Shown here: one piece after another, positions 29,329-37,849 of the stretch
How positions within the stretch are numbered: position 1 is the stretch's first letter
Layout of the letters: every line of letters starts with the position of its first letter
Source: Pseudomonas pharyngis
GTDB taxonomy: Bacteria > Pseudomonadota > Gammaproteobacteria > Pseudomonadales > Pseudomonadaceae
Length of the DNA: 64,000 bases
NCBI RefSeq assembly: GCF_021602345.1
Contig: NZ_BQID01000005.1
Location: 310,001-374,000, forward strand
Direction of reading: 5' to 3'
Translations under genes and position numbers: made by a program
Notes under the pieces: generated by a model
Seen by the model: the letters and a program-made list of their open reading frames with translations, nothing else
What the model was told of the DNA's origin: nothing
The model's database searches: none

Positions 29329-32300
29329 ATGCTTCCACCTGATCCACTCCTGAAATTGAACAACAGCATCGGTTTGCTGGTGGTCGCTGCGCTGAACCCT
29401 GATCAGCCCGACGTCGGAAAGCTGTTTCAGGAGTTTCGCCTCTGTCTCAACAACTATGACGCCTGGGCCGAGCAGTTCTGGATGGGCGCCGCGCTGGGTG
29501 TCGAGCAGGTGTTTAAGGTCGGCAACGATGTCCGGCTCAGTGCACCGGCTGGCAGCCGCAGACCCATCAGTTCCTCCGTGGTCATGTGCCCCGCCACCGG
29601 CCCCCTGACGCTGGTGCACATGTTCGAAGCCGCACGGTTTGTGCCGATCGGCGACACGCCGGTGATCCTTGAACCGATCATTTCCGATGTCGACGGTGTT
29701 CCGTTTTTCGGCGAACCGCTGCATTACACCATCGGCCCCAGCGGCATTCTCAAGGTCGACGATTGCGACCGGGGCCAGCGTTATCGCATCACCTTCTTTC
29801 CCGATGTTTCCACTGCGCATATCCGGACGTTATACGCCTCGTATCAAGGCCTCATCGAGGGTCTGGAAGGCTGGTTACGTGAGGAATGGAAAGGGTTTCA
29901 ACCGCAGTGGACAGAGTTTTCCAGCGCCGGCTTCACCGAGCGTTACGGGCAGCTGCAACAGGCTGACTGGCACGGTTTCGAATCCGCCCTGAATGGCCTC
30001 TGGGATGACGTGAAGCAACTGTTTGCCCTGCTTGCAGACTTGCAGGCCAACAGCGAAAAGCTTCTGCAGTACCTGTCCAGCGCTGAACTGGATGCCTTGC
30101 TTGAGGCGTCTTCCGAGGCCATCGCCAATGGCCTGCTGATGCTCAGCGATGAGCCGTTGCTGTTCATTTATCTGGCGGCCTTTACCAGTTGGCTGAAGAT
30201 GCTGCCGCCGCAGTATCTGGCCGAGGTGGTGGCTGAGGTTCGGGCCGAACTGCTGGTCAGTTTTCTGTTGATGTGTGTGTCGGGTGGCATGGGTGTGCCG
30301 CTGCGGTTGAGCACCCAGGTACTGGGCAAGATCAAGGCACCCCGTGCGCGGGAATGGCTGGCGGCATCGGCGTTGCGGCTGGCAGAGCTGACCTCGGCGC
30401 CTGACCTGACCCACCATGCGAGCGCTTTGAAACCGTTGATGGTCAATGCGCGGCAGGCGCCATTGCGGCCGACACCGGCCATTCCGCTGGAAATTCGTAC
30501 GGCCGATTCGCTGGTACTGACGGTGCCTAATCCGGCGGCCATTGCCCGCGACAAGTCCCACGGCATGACACGAATGGAACGGCATGAGCCTCGGGATGAC
30601 GCTTCGGATCAGGCGAAAAATCCCAACGGTGACAGCGCCGATTGTGCACCGAGGACCTGCACCAATGGCTGCCCGGTGTCGATGGTCACCGGCGAAGAGC
30701 TGCTAACGCTGACCGATGGTGTGCTCGATGGGCTGCTGCCGTTCGAGTTCAGCCGGTTGTACCGCAGCAGTGCGGCCGAGATCGATGTCGGGTTGGGGTT
30801 TGGCTGGAGTCACTCGCTGGCGCATCGGCTGGAGGTCGATGGCGCTTCGGTGGTCTGGGTGGATCACGAGAACCGGCGGACGCGGTTTCCGCTGCCGAAT
30901 GGCGAGCGGCCAGCCATTCACAACAGCTTGTCGCGGGCGGCGATCTTTCTGGGAGATGAGCCGGAGGAGTTGATCGTTGCGCTGGCGGGGGACGCGGCGC
31001 GGTTTTATCACTTTCGGGTTGGGCGTCTGACGGCTGTCAGCGATGCCTACGGCAATCGTCTGACCGTGCATCGGGATCTTTCCGACCGGATTCAGCGCCT
31101 GGACAACGGGGCTGGCCGTTCCTTGTTGCTGCGCTATGAGCGAGCGCATCTGGTTGCGGTCGATTATCAGGTTTGGCGCGATGCGGTCTGGCGCAGCGAG
31201 CAGACGCTGGCCAGCTACCGCTTTGATGCCCGCCATCGATTGATCGAGGCGTCGAACGCGGTCGGCGAGTGCGAGCGTTACGACTACGACGACCAGCACG
31301 TCATCCTGCAACGGCAACTGGCGGGCGGCGCGAGTTTCTTCTGGGAGTGGGAGCGTGCCGGCAAGGCAGCGCGTTGCGTGCGGCACTGGGCGTCGTTTTC
31401 GCAGATGGATACGCGTTACGTCTGGGATGACGCCGGCAGTGTCACGGTGCAGTACGTCGACGGCACTGAAGAAACCTACGTCCACGACGATACGGCGCGG
31501 CTGGTGCGTCAGGTCGCCGCCGATGGTGGCGAACAGCTCAAGGCCTACGACGCGCAGGGCCGATTGGTCGCCGAGCAGGATGCGCTGGGGGCGGTCACCG
31601 AATACCGCTATGACGACGCCGGGCGGCTGATCGCGCTGATTCCGCCGGACGATGCGCCGACGACCTACGAGTACCGCAACGGTTTCCTGCACAGCCGTTC
31701 GCGTGGCGATGCGGTGTGGACGTACCGGCGCAATGCCCAGGGCGATATCACCGAAGCGGTCGACCCGGATGGCCACGTCACCCATTACCACTACGACGCG
31801 CAGGGGCGGTTGCTGTCGGTCCGTTATCCGGACAGTGGCCGCCATGTGTTCATGTGGAACGACCTGGGCCAGTTGGTCGAGGAGAGTCTGCCGGACGGCG
31901 GGGTTCGCAAGTTTTCCTACGATGCCTTGGGGCGGCGGACGACGGTTCAGGACGAACATGGCGCGGTCACCCGTCATGCGTGGGACGCCGTTGGCCGGCT
32001 GATCCAGACCACCTCGCCGAATGGCGCCACCCGCGCCTGGTCCTACAGCGCCTACGGCCAGGTCACCGCCGAACGCGATGAACTGGGGCGCATCACCCGC
32101 TACGAATATGACGACGACCTGCATTTGGTCAGCCGGCGGATCAACCCCGACGGCACGCGGCTGCAGTACCGCTACGACCATGCGCAGCTGCTGCTCACGG
32201 AAATCGAGAACGAGTCCGGCGAAAAATATCGGCTGGACTACACGCCCACCGGACTGATCCGACAGGAAACCGGCTTCGATGGCCGGCGTACCGCTTACGC

Positions 32301-34104
32301 CTACGACCGCAACGGCCACCTGCTGGAAAAGACCGAGTTCGGCGACGACGGCTCGACGCTGGTCACCACTTACCAGCGCGACAGCGCCGGGCGATTGCTG
32401 CTCAAGACCCTGCCGGACGGGGTCGAGGTCAGCTACCGCTATGACCGCCTCGGTCGACTGGTCGGCGTGGATGACGGCCAGGATCACCCGCTGGCTTTTG
32501 AATACGACCTGCAGGACCGGCTGGTGCGCGAGCATCAGGGCTGGGGCACCTTGCGTTACACCTACGACGCCTGCGGCCAGCTCACTCGCATGCGTCTGCC
32601 GGACAACAGCAAGCTCGACTACCACTACGCCAAGGGCGGCGCGCTGACCGCGATCGACCTCAATGGCGCCTTGCTCACTCGCCACGTCTACCAGAACGGC
32701 CGCGAACAGCAACGTCAACAAGGCCTGCTGCTCAGCGAATATGCCTACGACGAACAGGGCCGGTTGCGGGTTCATTCTGTTCATCAACATGACCGCGCGC
32801 TGTACCTGCGCCACTACAGTTACGCGGTCAATGGCAACCTGGCGTCTATCGCCGACAGTCGTCACGGTCAACGTAGCTATTACTACGACGCGCTCGACCG
32901 TCTGGCCAGCGTACGCCACACCCGCGACGACCTGCCGGAAACCTTCGCCCACGACCCGGCCGGCAACCTGCTGCTGCAGGACCGCCCGGGCCCGACACAG
33001 ATCAAGGGCAATCGCCTGTTGATCCAAGGCGATCGCCATTACGACTACGACGCTTTCGGCAACCTGATCCGCGAACGCCGCGGCCGCGCGCAGACACTGA
33101 TCACCGAATACCGCTACGACAGCCAGCACCGCCTGATCGGCCTGACCCGCCCGGATGGCAAAACCGCGACCTACCAATACGACGCCTTCGGCCGGCGCAT
33201 CCGCAAGACCGTCAATGGCCAGACCACCGAGTTTTTCTGGCAAGGCGACCACCTGATCGCCGAAAGCAGCAAAGAACAACACCGAAGTTTCATCTACGAA
33301 CCCGGCACTTTCCGCCCGCTGGCGCTGCTCGACGGCAAAGGCCCGAAACGCGCCTGCCCGTTCTACTACCAACTCGACCACCTCGGCACCCCGCAAGAGT
33401 TGACCGACTACAGCGGCGAGATCGTCTGGTCAGCCAAGTACAGCGCCTACGGCAAGGTCACCTCGCTGGAGCTCGCGACCGAGGACTACCTGAACCAGCC
33501 GCTGCGCTTTCAGGGGCAATATTTCGATGACGAAAGCGGGCTGCATTACAACCGGCACCGGTATTACGACCCGGACGTGGGCCGGTACCTGACGCCGGAT
33601 CCGGTGAAGCTGGCGGGTGGGCTGAATCAGTACCGGTACGTGCCGAATCCGACGGGGTGGGTGGATCCGTTGGGGTTGACCTCCAATTGTCCGCCGCCGA
33701 ATAAGCCGGGATGTCCGGTTCCAGATGGAAGTAATGGGGTTAAGGTTGATCAGGGGGAACCGAATCTACCGGAGATTGCTCAAAATATAGATCCAAAAAT
33801 TTTGAAGCGAGTGCATACAATAGAGGGAAAAACCTCAACCAAGAAAGTTGACAACTTTAAAAATAAAATGCGTGACGGTTACAACTCAGCATATCCCATT
33901 GACGTTATAGAACATGACGGCAGCCTATACATACTGGACGGACACCATCGTGCAGCGGCTGCACGGCAAACTGCGACAAACGTGACAATTAGACTCATAA
34001 CCGATCTCAACACATACAACGGCTCTCTAAAAAGCATTGAGGACGTATTAGACTCAGCAAATAATGTAGGTTTAGACAGATTGGAGCACCGGAGGAGAAG
34101 ATGA
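29329..34104 (+). CDS. Rhs-repeat polymorphic toxin with ParB-like nuclease tip
   Basis: Giant protein of 1591 aa. Residues 1-~440 are an unusual N-terminal region with hydrophobic helices (LLFIYLAAFTSWLKML, VSFLLMCVSGGMGVPL) and no PAAR motif. A DUF6531-type entry (CPVSMVTGEELLTLTDG, from ~448) precedes many YD/Rhs repeats (e.g. TEYRYDDAGRLIAL). The core closes with YYDPDVGRYLTPDP and the DPLGL boundary at 1446-1450. The 141-residue tip is AT-rich and carries DGHHRAAAA (1537-1545), the ParB/sulfiredoxin-like nuclease motif. The stop overlaps the immunity gene start. No VgrG, EagR or secretion gene is nearby, so the delivery route is unknown. Confidence 0.93.
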   Translation: MLPPDPLLKLNNSIGLLVVAALNPDQPDVGKLFQEFRLCLNNYDAWAEQFWMGAALGVEQVFKVGNDVRLSAPAGSRRPISSSVVMCPATGPLTLVHMFEAARFVPIGDTPVILEPIISDVDGVPFFGEPLHYTIGPSGILKVDDCDRGQRYRITFFPDVSTAHIRTLYASYQGLIEGLEGWLREEWKGFQPQWTEFSSAGFTERYGQLQQADWHGFESALNGLWDDVKQLFALLADLQANSEKLLQYLSSAELDALLEASSEAIANGLLMLSDEPLLFIYLAAFTSWLKMLPPQYLAEVVAEVRAELLVSFLLMCVSGGMGVPLRLSTQVLGKIKAPRAREWLAASALRLAELTSAPDLTHHASALKPLMVNARQAPLRPTPAIPLEIRTADSLVLTVPNPAAIARDKSHGMTRMERHEPRDDASDQAKNPNGDSADCAPRTCTNGCPVSMVTGEELLTLTDGVLDGLLPFEFSRLYRSSAAEIDVGLGFGWSHSLAHRLEVDGASVVWVDHENRRTRFPLPNGERPAIHNSLSRAAIFLGDEPEELIVALAGDAARFYHFRVGRLTAVSDAYGNRLTVHRDLSDRIQRLDNGAGRSLLLRYERAHLVAVDYQVWRDAVWRSEQTLASYRFDARHRLIEASNAVGECERYDYDDQHVILQRQLAGGASFFWEWERAGKAARCVRHWASFSQMDTRYVWDDAGSVTVQYVDGTEETYVHDDTARLVRQVAADGGEQLKAYDAQGRLVAEQDALGAVTEYRYDDAGRLIALIPPDDAPTTYEYRNGFLHSRSRGDAVWTYRRNAQGDITEAVDPDGHVTHYHYDAQGRLLSVRYPDSGRHVFMWNDLGQLVEESLPDGGVRKFSYDALGRRTTVQDEHGAVTRHAWDAVGRLIQTTSPNGATRAWSYSAYGQVTAERDELGRITRYEYDDDLHLVSRRINPDGTRLQYRYDHAQLLLTEIENESGEKYRLDYTPTGLIRQETGFDGRRTAYAYDRNGHLLEKTEFGDDGSTLVTTYQRDSAGRLLLKTLPDGVEVSYRYDRLGRLVGVDDGQDHPLAFEYDLQDRLVREHQGWGTLRYTYDACGQLTRMRLPDNSKLDYHYAKGGALTAIDLNGALLTRHVYQNGREQQRQQGLLLSEYAYDEQGRLRVHSVHQHDRALYLRHYSYAVNGNLASIADSRHGQRSYYYDALDRLASVRHTRDDLPETFAHDPAGNLLLQDRPGPTQIKGNRLLIQGDRHYDYDAFGNLIRERRGRAQTLITEYRYDSQHRLIGLTRPDGKTATYQYDAFGRRIRKTVNGQTTEFFWQGDHLIAESSKEQHRSFIYEPGTFRPLALLDGKGPKRACPFYYQLDHLGTPQELTDYSGEIVWSAKYSAYGKVTSLELATEDYLNQPLRFQGQYFDDESGLHYNRHRYYDPDVGRYLTPDPVKLAGGLNQYRYVPNPTGWVDPLGLTSNCPPPNKPGCPVPDGSNGVKVDQGEPNLPEIAQNIDPKILKRVHTIEGKTSTKKVDNFKNKMRDGYNSAYPIDVIEHDGSLYILDGHHRAAAARQTATNVTIRLITDLNTYNGSLKSIEDVLDSANNVGLDRLEHRRRR

Positions 34105-34529
34105 GTGATCAAAATGAAGCTTTGGAAATCCTGATAAATGACTTCATCTCCACAGTGGAGTCTGGCACCTTGGTATTTGAGCGTGAATTTGGCACCCGAG
34201 ATATTCGAAGGCTCTGGCATACAAAGGCAATAGAGCGATGCGGAACAGTCACTGGAGGCGTTAAGTATGAATTACATGGAATAGGATGCTTTATCCACTT
34301 ACCGAAAGAAACCGTAGACTTTGACTATGGCCCTAACGGTGAAATCAATGGATTTGATATTTGGCGCCTATACAACTTCGCTTGCGATAGACCATCCAAG
34401 CATAAAAAATATTGCGATGAAGAAATTGTTGAAAAAGAATTCATAGAATATGTAAAGCTGAAAAAAATCAAAAAAATGTCAGCCATAAGTAATCTTTATA
34501 TATTGGCTGACTCGAGAGATGCAGATTAG
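34101..34529 (+). CDS. Probable immunity protein to the Rhs tip (DUF6896-like)
   Basis: Cytoplasmic protein of 142 aa whose start overlaps the toxin stop codon (ATGA). The core YELHGIGCFIHL...VDFDYGPNGEINGFDIWRL resembles DUF6896 proteins, which occur as immunity proteins in polymorphic-toxin loci; this is from memory and not searched. It shares the low GC and A/T-ending codons of the toxin tip, unlike the GC-rich flanks, so the two were probably acquired as one cassette. A terminator follows directly. Confidence 0.8.
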   Translation: MSDQNEALEILINDFISTVESGTLVFEREFGTRDIRRLWHTKAIERCGTVTGGVKYELHGIGCFIHLPKETVDFDYGPNGEINGFDIWRLYNFACDRPSKHKKYCDEEIVEKEFIEYVKLKKIKKMSAISNLYILADSRDAD

Positions 34530-34543
34530 GCGACACCACAAAA

Positions 34544-34567
34544 AAGGGCCTGTTGACTCAGGCCCTT
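34544..34567 (+). terminator. Terminator of the Rhs-immunity unit
   Basis: AAGGGCCTG-TTGACT-CAGGCCCTT is a perfect 9-bp stem, 15 bp after the immunity stop. Confidence 0.7.
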
Positions 34568-34699
34568 AAAACCAATCCAAACTCGCCTCCCTCACACCCA
34601 TTCAAGATGCTATCTAAACGGACAGGACGCGAATATTGGTGGAGAAAATATTGAAGTCTCATTTAGGTGTGCACCAAGCTCAATGAAGGGAGTGCCCGT

Positions 34700-34864
34700 T
34701 CACTCATCATCATCAAAATCCTCATACTCAAGCTCCTCCTCACCCTCCATAAGCGGAACCGTCGCATCATCCATCAACGACCCCGGATCTTCATTCCCCG
34801 GATCATTGATAAACGGCAATCCGCTCGGGCCTTTTTCTTCCTTGCCTTCGGTTTCGGGGGTCAT
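34700..34864 (-). CDS. Acidic small hypothetical protein (54 aa)
   Basis: Starts at ATG 34864 with GAGGTG upstream. The sequence is strongly acidic (ends EGEEELEYEDFDDDE) with a proline/glycine-rich middle (GPSGLPFINDPGNEDPGSL), so it is probably disordered. The longer in-frame reading upstream has no ribosome-binding site. No function is recognised. It lies among other small genes. Confidence 0.6.
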   Translation of the reverse strand: MTPETEGKEEKGPSGLPFINDPGNEDPGSLMDDATVPLMEGEEELEYEDFDDDE

Positions 34865-34944
34865 GGCGCACCTCATTAATCTCAAATGTGTAAACGTTCG
34901 AAAAGTATGGCCGCTAATCGTTCCAGCGCATGACGCGCAGGCGC

Positions 34945-34969
34945 AAAAAACCCGGCATAAAGCCGGGTT
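34945..34969 (-). terminator. Terminator of glycine-zipper gene 1
   Basis: On the minus strand AACCCGGC pairs with GCCGGGTT around TTTAT, followed by a T-run, directly after the stop of the 34987-35409 gene. Confidence 0.75.
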
Positions 34970-34986
34970 TCCGTAGAACCGATCAC

Positions 34987-35409
34987 TCAACGATGACGGT
35001 TCTTGTGTTTGTTCTTGTGCTTGTGGCCGCCCCCGGAGTGCGACTTGCCGCCATCGTCACCCAGGTTGTTGCCGACCGCGCCACCCGCCGCGCCGCCCAA
35101 GCCTGCGCCGATGGTCGAACCGGTGGAGCCGCCGAGGCTGTTGCCGATCACTGAACCGCCAGCGGCACCGAGGCCACCGCCAATGGCGGCTTCCGTGCGA
35201 TTGCGTTTGTTCGCGCCGACGGCACTACCGGCCGCGCCACCAACGCCAGCACCCACCGCAGCACCGGTGCTGCCGCCGAGTTGGCCGCCAACCACGTTGC
35301 CCAGCGCGCCACCCAATCCGCCACCCACGGCGGCTGTGCCATCACCAGCGGCCATGGCGCCTTGGGCCACCAGTAATCCCAAAACCAATGCGGATAATGT
35401 CAAGCGCAT
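34987..35409 (-). CDS. Exported glycine-zipper protein, paralogue 1
   Basis: Protein of 140 aa with a signal peptide (MRLTLSALVLGLLVAQGAMA), then repeated GxxxG units such as GGGLGGALGNVVGGQLGG and AAIGGGLGAAGGSVIGNSLG. It ends in a His/Lys-rich tail (GGGHKHKNKHKNRHR). Glycine zippers pack in membranes or oligomers. The tail could bind metal or anions (inference). GAGGTCTGT precedes the ATG. The neighbouring gene at 35548-35916 is a close paralogue, a tandem duplication in which each copy keeps its own terminator. Confidence 0.8.
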   Translation of the reverse strand: MRLTLSALVLGLLVAQGAMAAGDGTAAVGGGLGGALGNVVGGQLGGSTGAAVGAGVGGAAGSAVGANKRNRTEAAIGGGLGAAGGSVIGNSLGGSTGSTIGAGLGGAAGGAVGNNLGDDGGKSHSGGGHKHKNKHKNRHR

Positions 35410-35501
35410 ACAGACCTCACAGGTCCCGGATCGGGACGGTTCGCCCGCGGAGGGGGGCTATGTGGCATTGGAGGCGAATTCGGGAAAAACGTTCAGCAAC
35501 G

Positions 35502-35530
35502 AAAAGGCCCGGCATCAAACCGGGCCTTTT
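35502..35530 (-). terminator. Terminator of glycine-zipper gene 2
   Basis: AAAAGGCCCGG and CCGGGCCTTTT pair around a 7-nt loop, just past the stop of the 35548-35916 gene. Confidence 0.8.
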
Positions 35531-35547
35531 CAGACATGCGTTGGCAA

Positions 35548-35916
35548 TCAGTGACGTTTGTGACCCTTGGACAGGTTGCTGCCCACCGCACCACCGGCTG
35601 CGCCGCCCAGGCCAGCACCGATGGTGGCGCCCGTTCTGCCACCCAGGCTGTTGCCGATGACCGAACCGCCCGCCGCACCGACGCCGCCGCCGATGGCTGC
35701 TTTGGTACGAGCACCTTTTTTGGCAGCCAGTGCACTGCCGGCCGCACCCGCTACACCAGCGCCAATCGCTGCACCGGTGCTGCCGCCCATTTTCTGACCA
35801 ACCACGTTACCCAATGCGCCGCCCAGACCACCACCCAGTGCGGCAGTACCATCGCCAGCCATTGCACCTTGAGCAACCAGAAGCCCCAGAACCAGAGCAG
35901 GTAGAGTTAAACGCAT
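35548..35916 (-). CDS. Exported glycine-zipper protein, paralogue 2
   Basis: Protein of 122 aa: signal peptide MRLTLPALVLGLLVAQGAMA, then GxxxG repeats (GGGLGGALGNVVGQKMGG, AAIGGGVGAAGGSVIGNSLG). It ends in a short basic tail (SKGHKRH) instead of the long His-rich tail of paralogue 1. ATG 35916 has GAGG eight bases upstream; the longer in-frame reading runs into intergenic sequence and is rejected. Role unknown; periplasmic or membrane location is inferred. Confidence 0.8.
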   Translation of the reverse strand: MRLTLPALVLGLLVAQGAMAGDGTAALGGGLGGALGNVVGQKMGGSTGAAIGAGVAGAAGSALAAKKGARTKAAIGGGVGAAGGSVIGNSLGGRTGATIGAGLGGAAGGAVGSNLSKGHKRH

Positions 35917-36044
35917 GACGAAAACCTCAACAAAAGGAATTAAAAAAGGGCGCAGATTGAATGCTGTTGCCGCGGCGATGTCCAGCGTTGCAGTGCACTT
36001 GGCGCCGATTGGACAGCGAATACGGAAAAGGTTTAATGACGGAC

Positions 36045-36072
36045 AAAAAAAAGCCCGCTGGGGAGACGGGCT
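36045..36072 (-). terminator. Orphan terminator
   Basis: AGCCCG and CGGGCT pair around a 9-nt loop, followed on the minus strand by eight T. No gene ends here; the upstream 36229 gene already has its own terminator at 36189-36212. Confidence 0.6.
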
Positions 36073-36188
36073 GGAGACTTGCTTTCTAACGGATGGCTTC
36101 ACCCTACTCAGGCGGGTGTGAAAAGTTTGTGAAAAAACCGGACAAAAGCCTCAATCCAAGTAGGACGCTTCCTCAACAGGCAGGCCAT

Positions 36189-36212
36189 AAAAAACCCCGT
36201 TCAATGACGGGG
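36189..36212 (-). terminator. Terminator of the 62-aa gene
   Basis: CCCCGT-TCAATG-ACGGGG stem with a six-T run on the minus strand, 17 bp after the stop at 36229. Confidence 0.7.
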
Positions 36213-36228
36213 CTCTGCGGTATAGAAC

Positions 36229-36417
36229 TCACTTTCTGGAGCGGGTGGTGACCTTGGGCAGAAACTTCGCCTTCGGGCCCTTGGGTGCCGTGGACTTGAT
36301 CTTGCCGGTCTGCACCGGATCCTCGCCAAACCCGGCCTGATACTCCGTCTGGCCGCAGCGCACGCAATTGTTGAATGAAAATTCAGCCCCGTCGTCTTCG
36401 ATGTACGGATCAGTCAT
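36229..36417 (-). CDS. Small hypothetical protein (62 aa) with a CxxC pair
   Basis: MTDPYIEDDGAEFSFNN followed by CVRCG and a basic C-terminal half (KAKFLPKVTTRSRK). Start ATG 36417 with GGGGAGC upstream. One Cys pair alone cannot define a zinc ribbon; a partner or dimer would be needed. It has its own terminator. No function recognised. Confidence 0.6.
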   Translation of the reverse strand: MTDPYIEDDGAEFSFNNCVRCGQTEYQAGFGEDPVQTGKIKSTAPKGPKAKFLPKVTTRSRK

Positions 36418-36659
36418 CTTTGCTCCCCTTCTCAAATGCGGGCCGACACTGGCAAACCCTTTTGCCTGAAAAAATATCGACCTCCAAGGCTTTTGAGACT
36501 AGCCGGTCATTCCTGGACTTGTGGTTCAGATCCCCCGGAGCCCGACGAATGGCCTACGGAAATTAAACACATTGGGGAACCGTTGGTCCCATGCGGCTAA
36601 AGATTTGCGGCGACCGGCCGCTGCCCTTTTTCCTACGCAATGAATCTCAAGGAGAGAAC

Positions 36660-36938
36660 ATGGAAATCAAAGGATTCCCGACACTGCCTGTTGTAAAACT
36701 CACGGATGAACAGATCGCCGCCGGCAAGGCCGGGGCGGAGAAACTCAAGGAAAAGATCGCTTCGGGTGAAATCGTCATCAAGCAGCCGACCGGACCGAGT
36801 CCGTTGCAGCCTGGCGTGATCTACCACCCGGACCCGGTTCAGCCAGTTCAACCCGGCGATACGCCGCCTCTCGTCGCGATCGACACGCCGCTGACCTACG
36901 ATTCGAAAGGCACCATCCTGCTCAAACCGCAGGGCTGA
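36660..36938 (+). CDS. Hypothetical protein (92 aa), proline-rich C-terminal half
   Basis: Start ATG 36660 has AAGGAG directly upstream. The N-terminal half is helical and charged (LTDEQIAAGKAGAEKLKEKI). The second half is Pro-rich (HPDPVQPVQPGDTPPLV). No signal peptide or membrane segment is seen, and no family recognised. Confidence 0.6.
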   Translation: MEIKGFPTLPVVKLTDEQIAAGKAGAEKLKEKIASGEIVIKQPTGPSPLQPGVIYHPDPVQPVQPGDTPPLVAIDTPLTYDSKGTILLKPQG

Positions 36939-36949
36939 TTATCAGCACA

Positions 36950-36973
36950 GAGCCCATTCCGTTGAATGGGCTC
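36950..36973 (+). terminator. Perfect 10-bp stem after the 92-aa gene
   Basis: GAGCCCATTC-CGTT-GAATGGGCTC lies between two convergent genes. There is no clear U-tract on either strand, so termination is likely but not certain. Confidence 0.55.
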
Positions 36974-36980
36974 ACTAGCC

Positions 36981-37301
36981 TCAGCGCAACTTGACCGCCG
37001 TACCGGTCGCAAACACCACCACCATGCCACCCTTCCCTGCCGGCATGCTGATCTCGAAATCCACCCCGACCACCGCATCCGCCTGCAAAGCCCGCGCACG
37101 CTCCCTGATCTCGTCAGTCGCCTGGATACGTGCCTCCTTCAATGCCCGCTCCAGCGTCTGCGAACGCCCACCAAAAAAGTCCCGCATACCGGCGAACATA
37201 TCGCGAATCACATTCACGCCCTGCACCGACTCGGCACTGACGATGTCCAGATACGCCGTAATCTGCCGGCCTTCAATGGAGTGGGTGGTGGAAATGATCA
37301 T
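36981..37301 (-). CDS. YbjQ/UPF0145 family protein
   Basis: Protein of 106 aa beginning [20 protein letters not shown], then [20 protein letters not shown], and ending in the [20 protein letters not shown] and [13 protein letters not shown] strands that define the YbjQ family. Such proteins form cytoplasmic pentamers of heavy-metal-binding-like folds, function unknown. Start ATG 37301; the ORF extends upstream through the tRNA region without conserved sequence, so that extension is rejected. Confidence 0.85.
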   Translation of the reverse strand: MIISTTHSIEGRQITAYLDIVSAESVQGVNVIRDMFAGMRDFFGGRSQTLERALKEARIQATDEIRERARALQADAVVGVDFEISMPAGKGGMVVVFATGTAVKLR

Positions 37302-37404
37302 GGAGGTCGTCCTTTTACATGCCGGATAAAACCTCGATTGTAATGCCCTGGCAAAGGGAAGCCGAAGCAATCTCTGTGACCAAAAACCAGACGCCAGAAT
37401 ACAC

Positions 37405-37438
37405 AAAACCCCTGGCTTCTTTCGAAACCAGGGGTTTT
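37405..37438 (-). terminator. Terminator of tRNA-Ser
   Basis: On the minus strand AAAACCCCTGG pairs with CCAGGGGTTTT, starting 15 bp after the tRNA 3' end. Confidence 0.85.
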
Positions 37439-37452
37439 GTTTACATCGAATT

Positions 37453-37542
37453 TGGCGGTGAAGGAGAGATTCGAACTCTCGATACAGTTTCCTGTATACA
37501 CACTTTCCAGGCGTGCTCCTTAAGCCACTCGGACACTTCACC
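37453..37542 (-). tRNA. tRNA-Ser(GGA)
   Basis: On the minus strand: acceptor GGTGAAG...CTTCACC, then G and an encoded CCA. The class II variable arm is TGTATACAGGAAACTGTATC-like, the T-arm GAGAGTTCGAATCTCTC, and the anticodon loop CTGGAAA with anticodon GGA. Length is 90 nt with the CCA. A promoter at 37581-37609 and a terminator at 37405 flank it. Confidence 0.95.
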
Positions 37543-37580
37543 GTATCTCTTCAAACATGTTCTGTCTGTCGAGGCGCGCT

Positions 37581-37609
37581 AATGTAGTCGAAAGCTTTTC
37601 TGATGGCAA
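37581..37609 (-). promoter_or_regulatory. Promoter of tRNA-Ser
   Basis: Minus-strand TTGCCA (37609-37604) and TACATT (37586-37581) separated by 17 bp, giving a short leader before the tRNA. Confidence 0.6.
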
Positions 37610-37849
37610 ACTTTTTTTCAGAATTTTCATGCGGTTAAGCGAAAAAGCCGCGACCGCCATCGAGAGTCCATGGCGATCCGGCCAATCTCGGGTAAACGCG
37701 GCCCTTCTATATAGACGCGCAGGCGTCAGGCACCGGGCGCGTTGCAGCGCATCGGCCAGTAAACAGTGACTGGCGGGTCAGTCACAGTGCTTTACCTGAC
37801 CGGCGACGGTGGGTAACGTCTGCCCATCTTTCTTATAAGGAATTGCGCC

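Noticed and set aside
29251-29820. 189-codon minus-strand ORF opposite the Rhs start
   Set aside because: No ribosome-binding site or known domain; antisense of Rhs codons.
30703-33396. 897-codon minus-strand ORF within the Rhs gene
   Set aside because: Composition and repeats follow the Rhs frame; it has no start context or domain.
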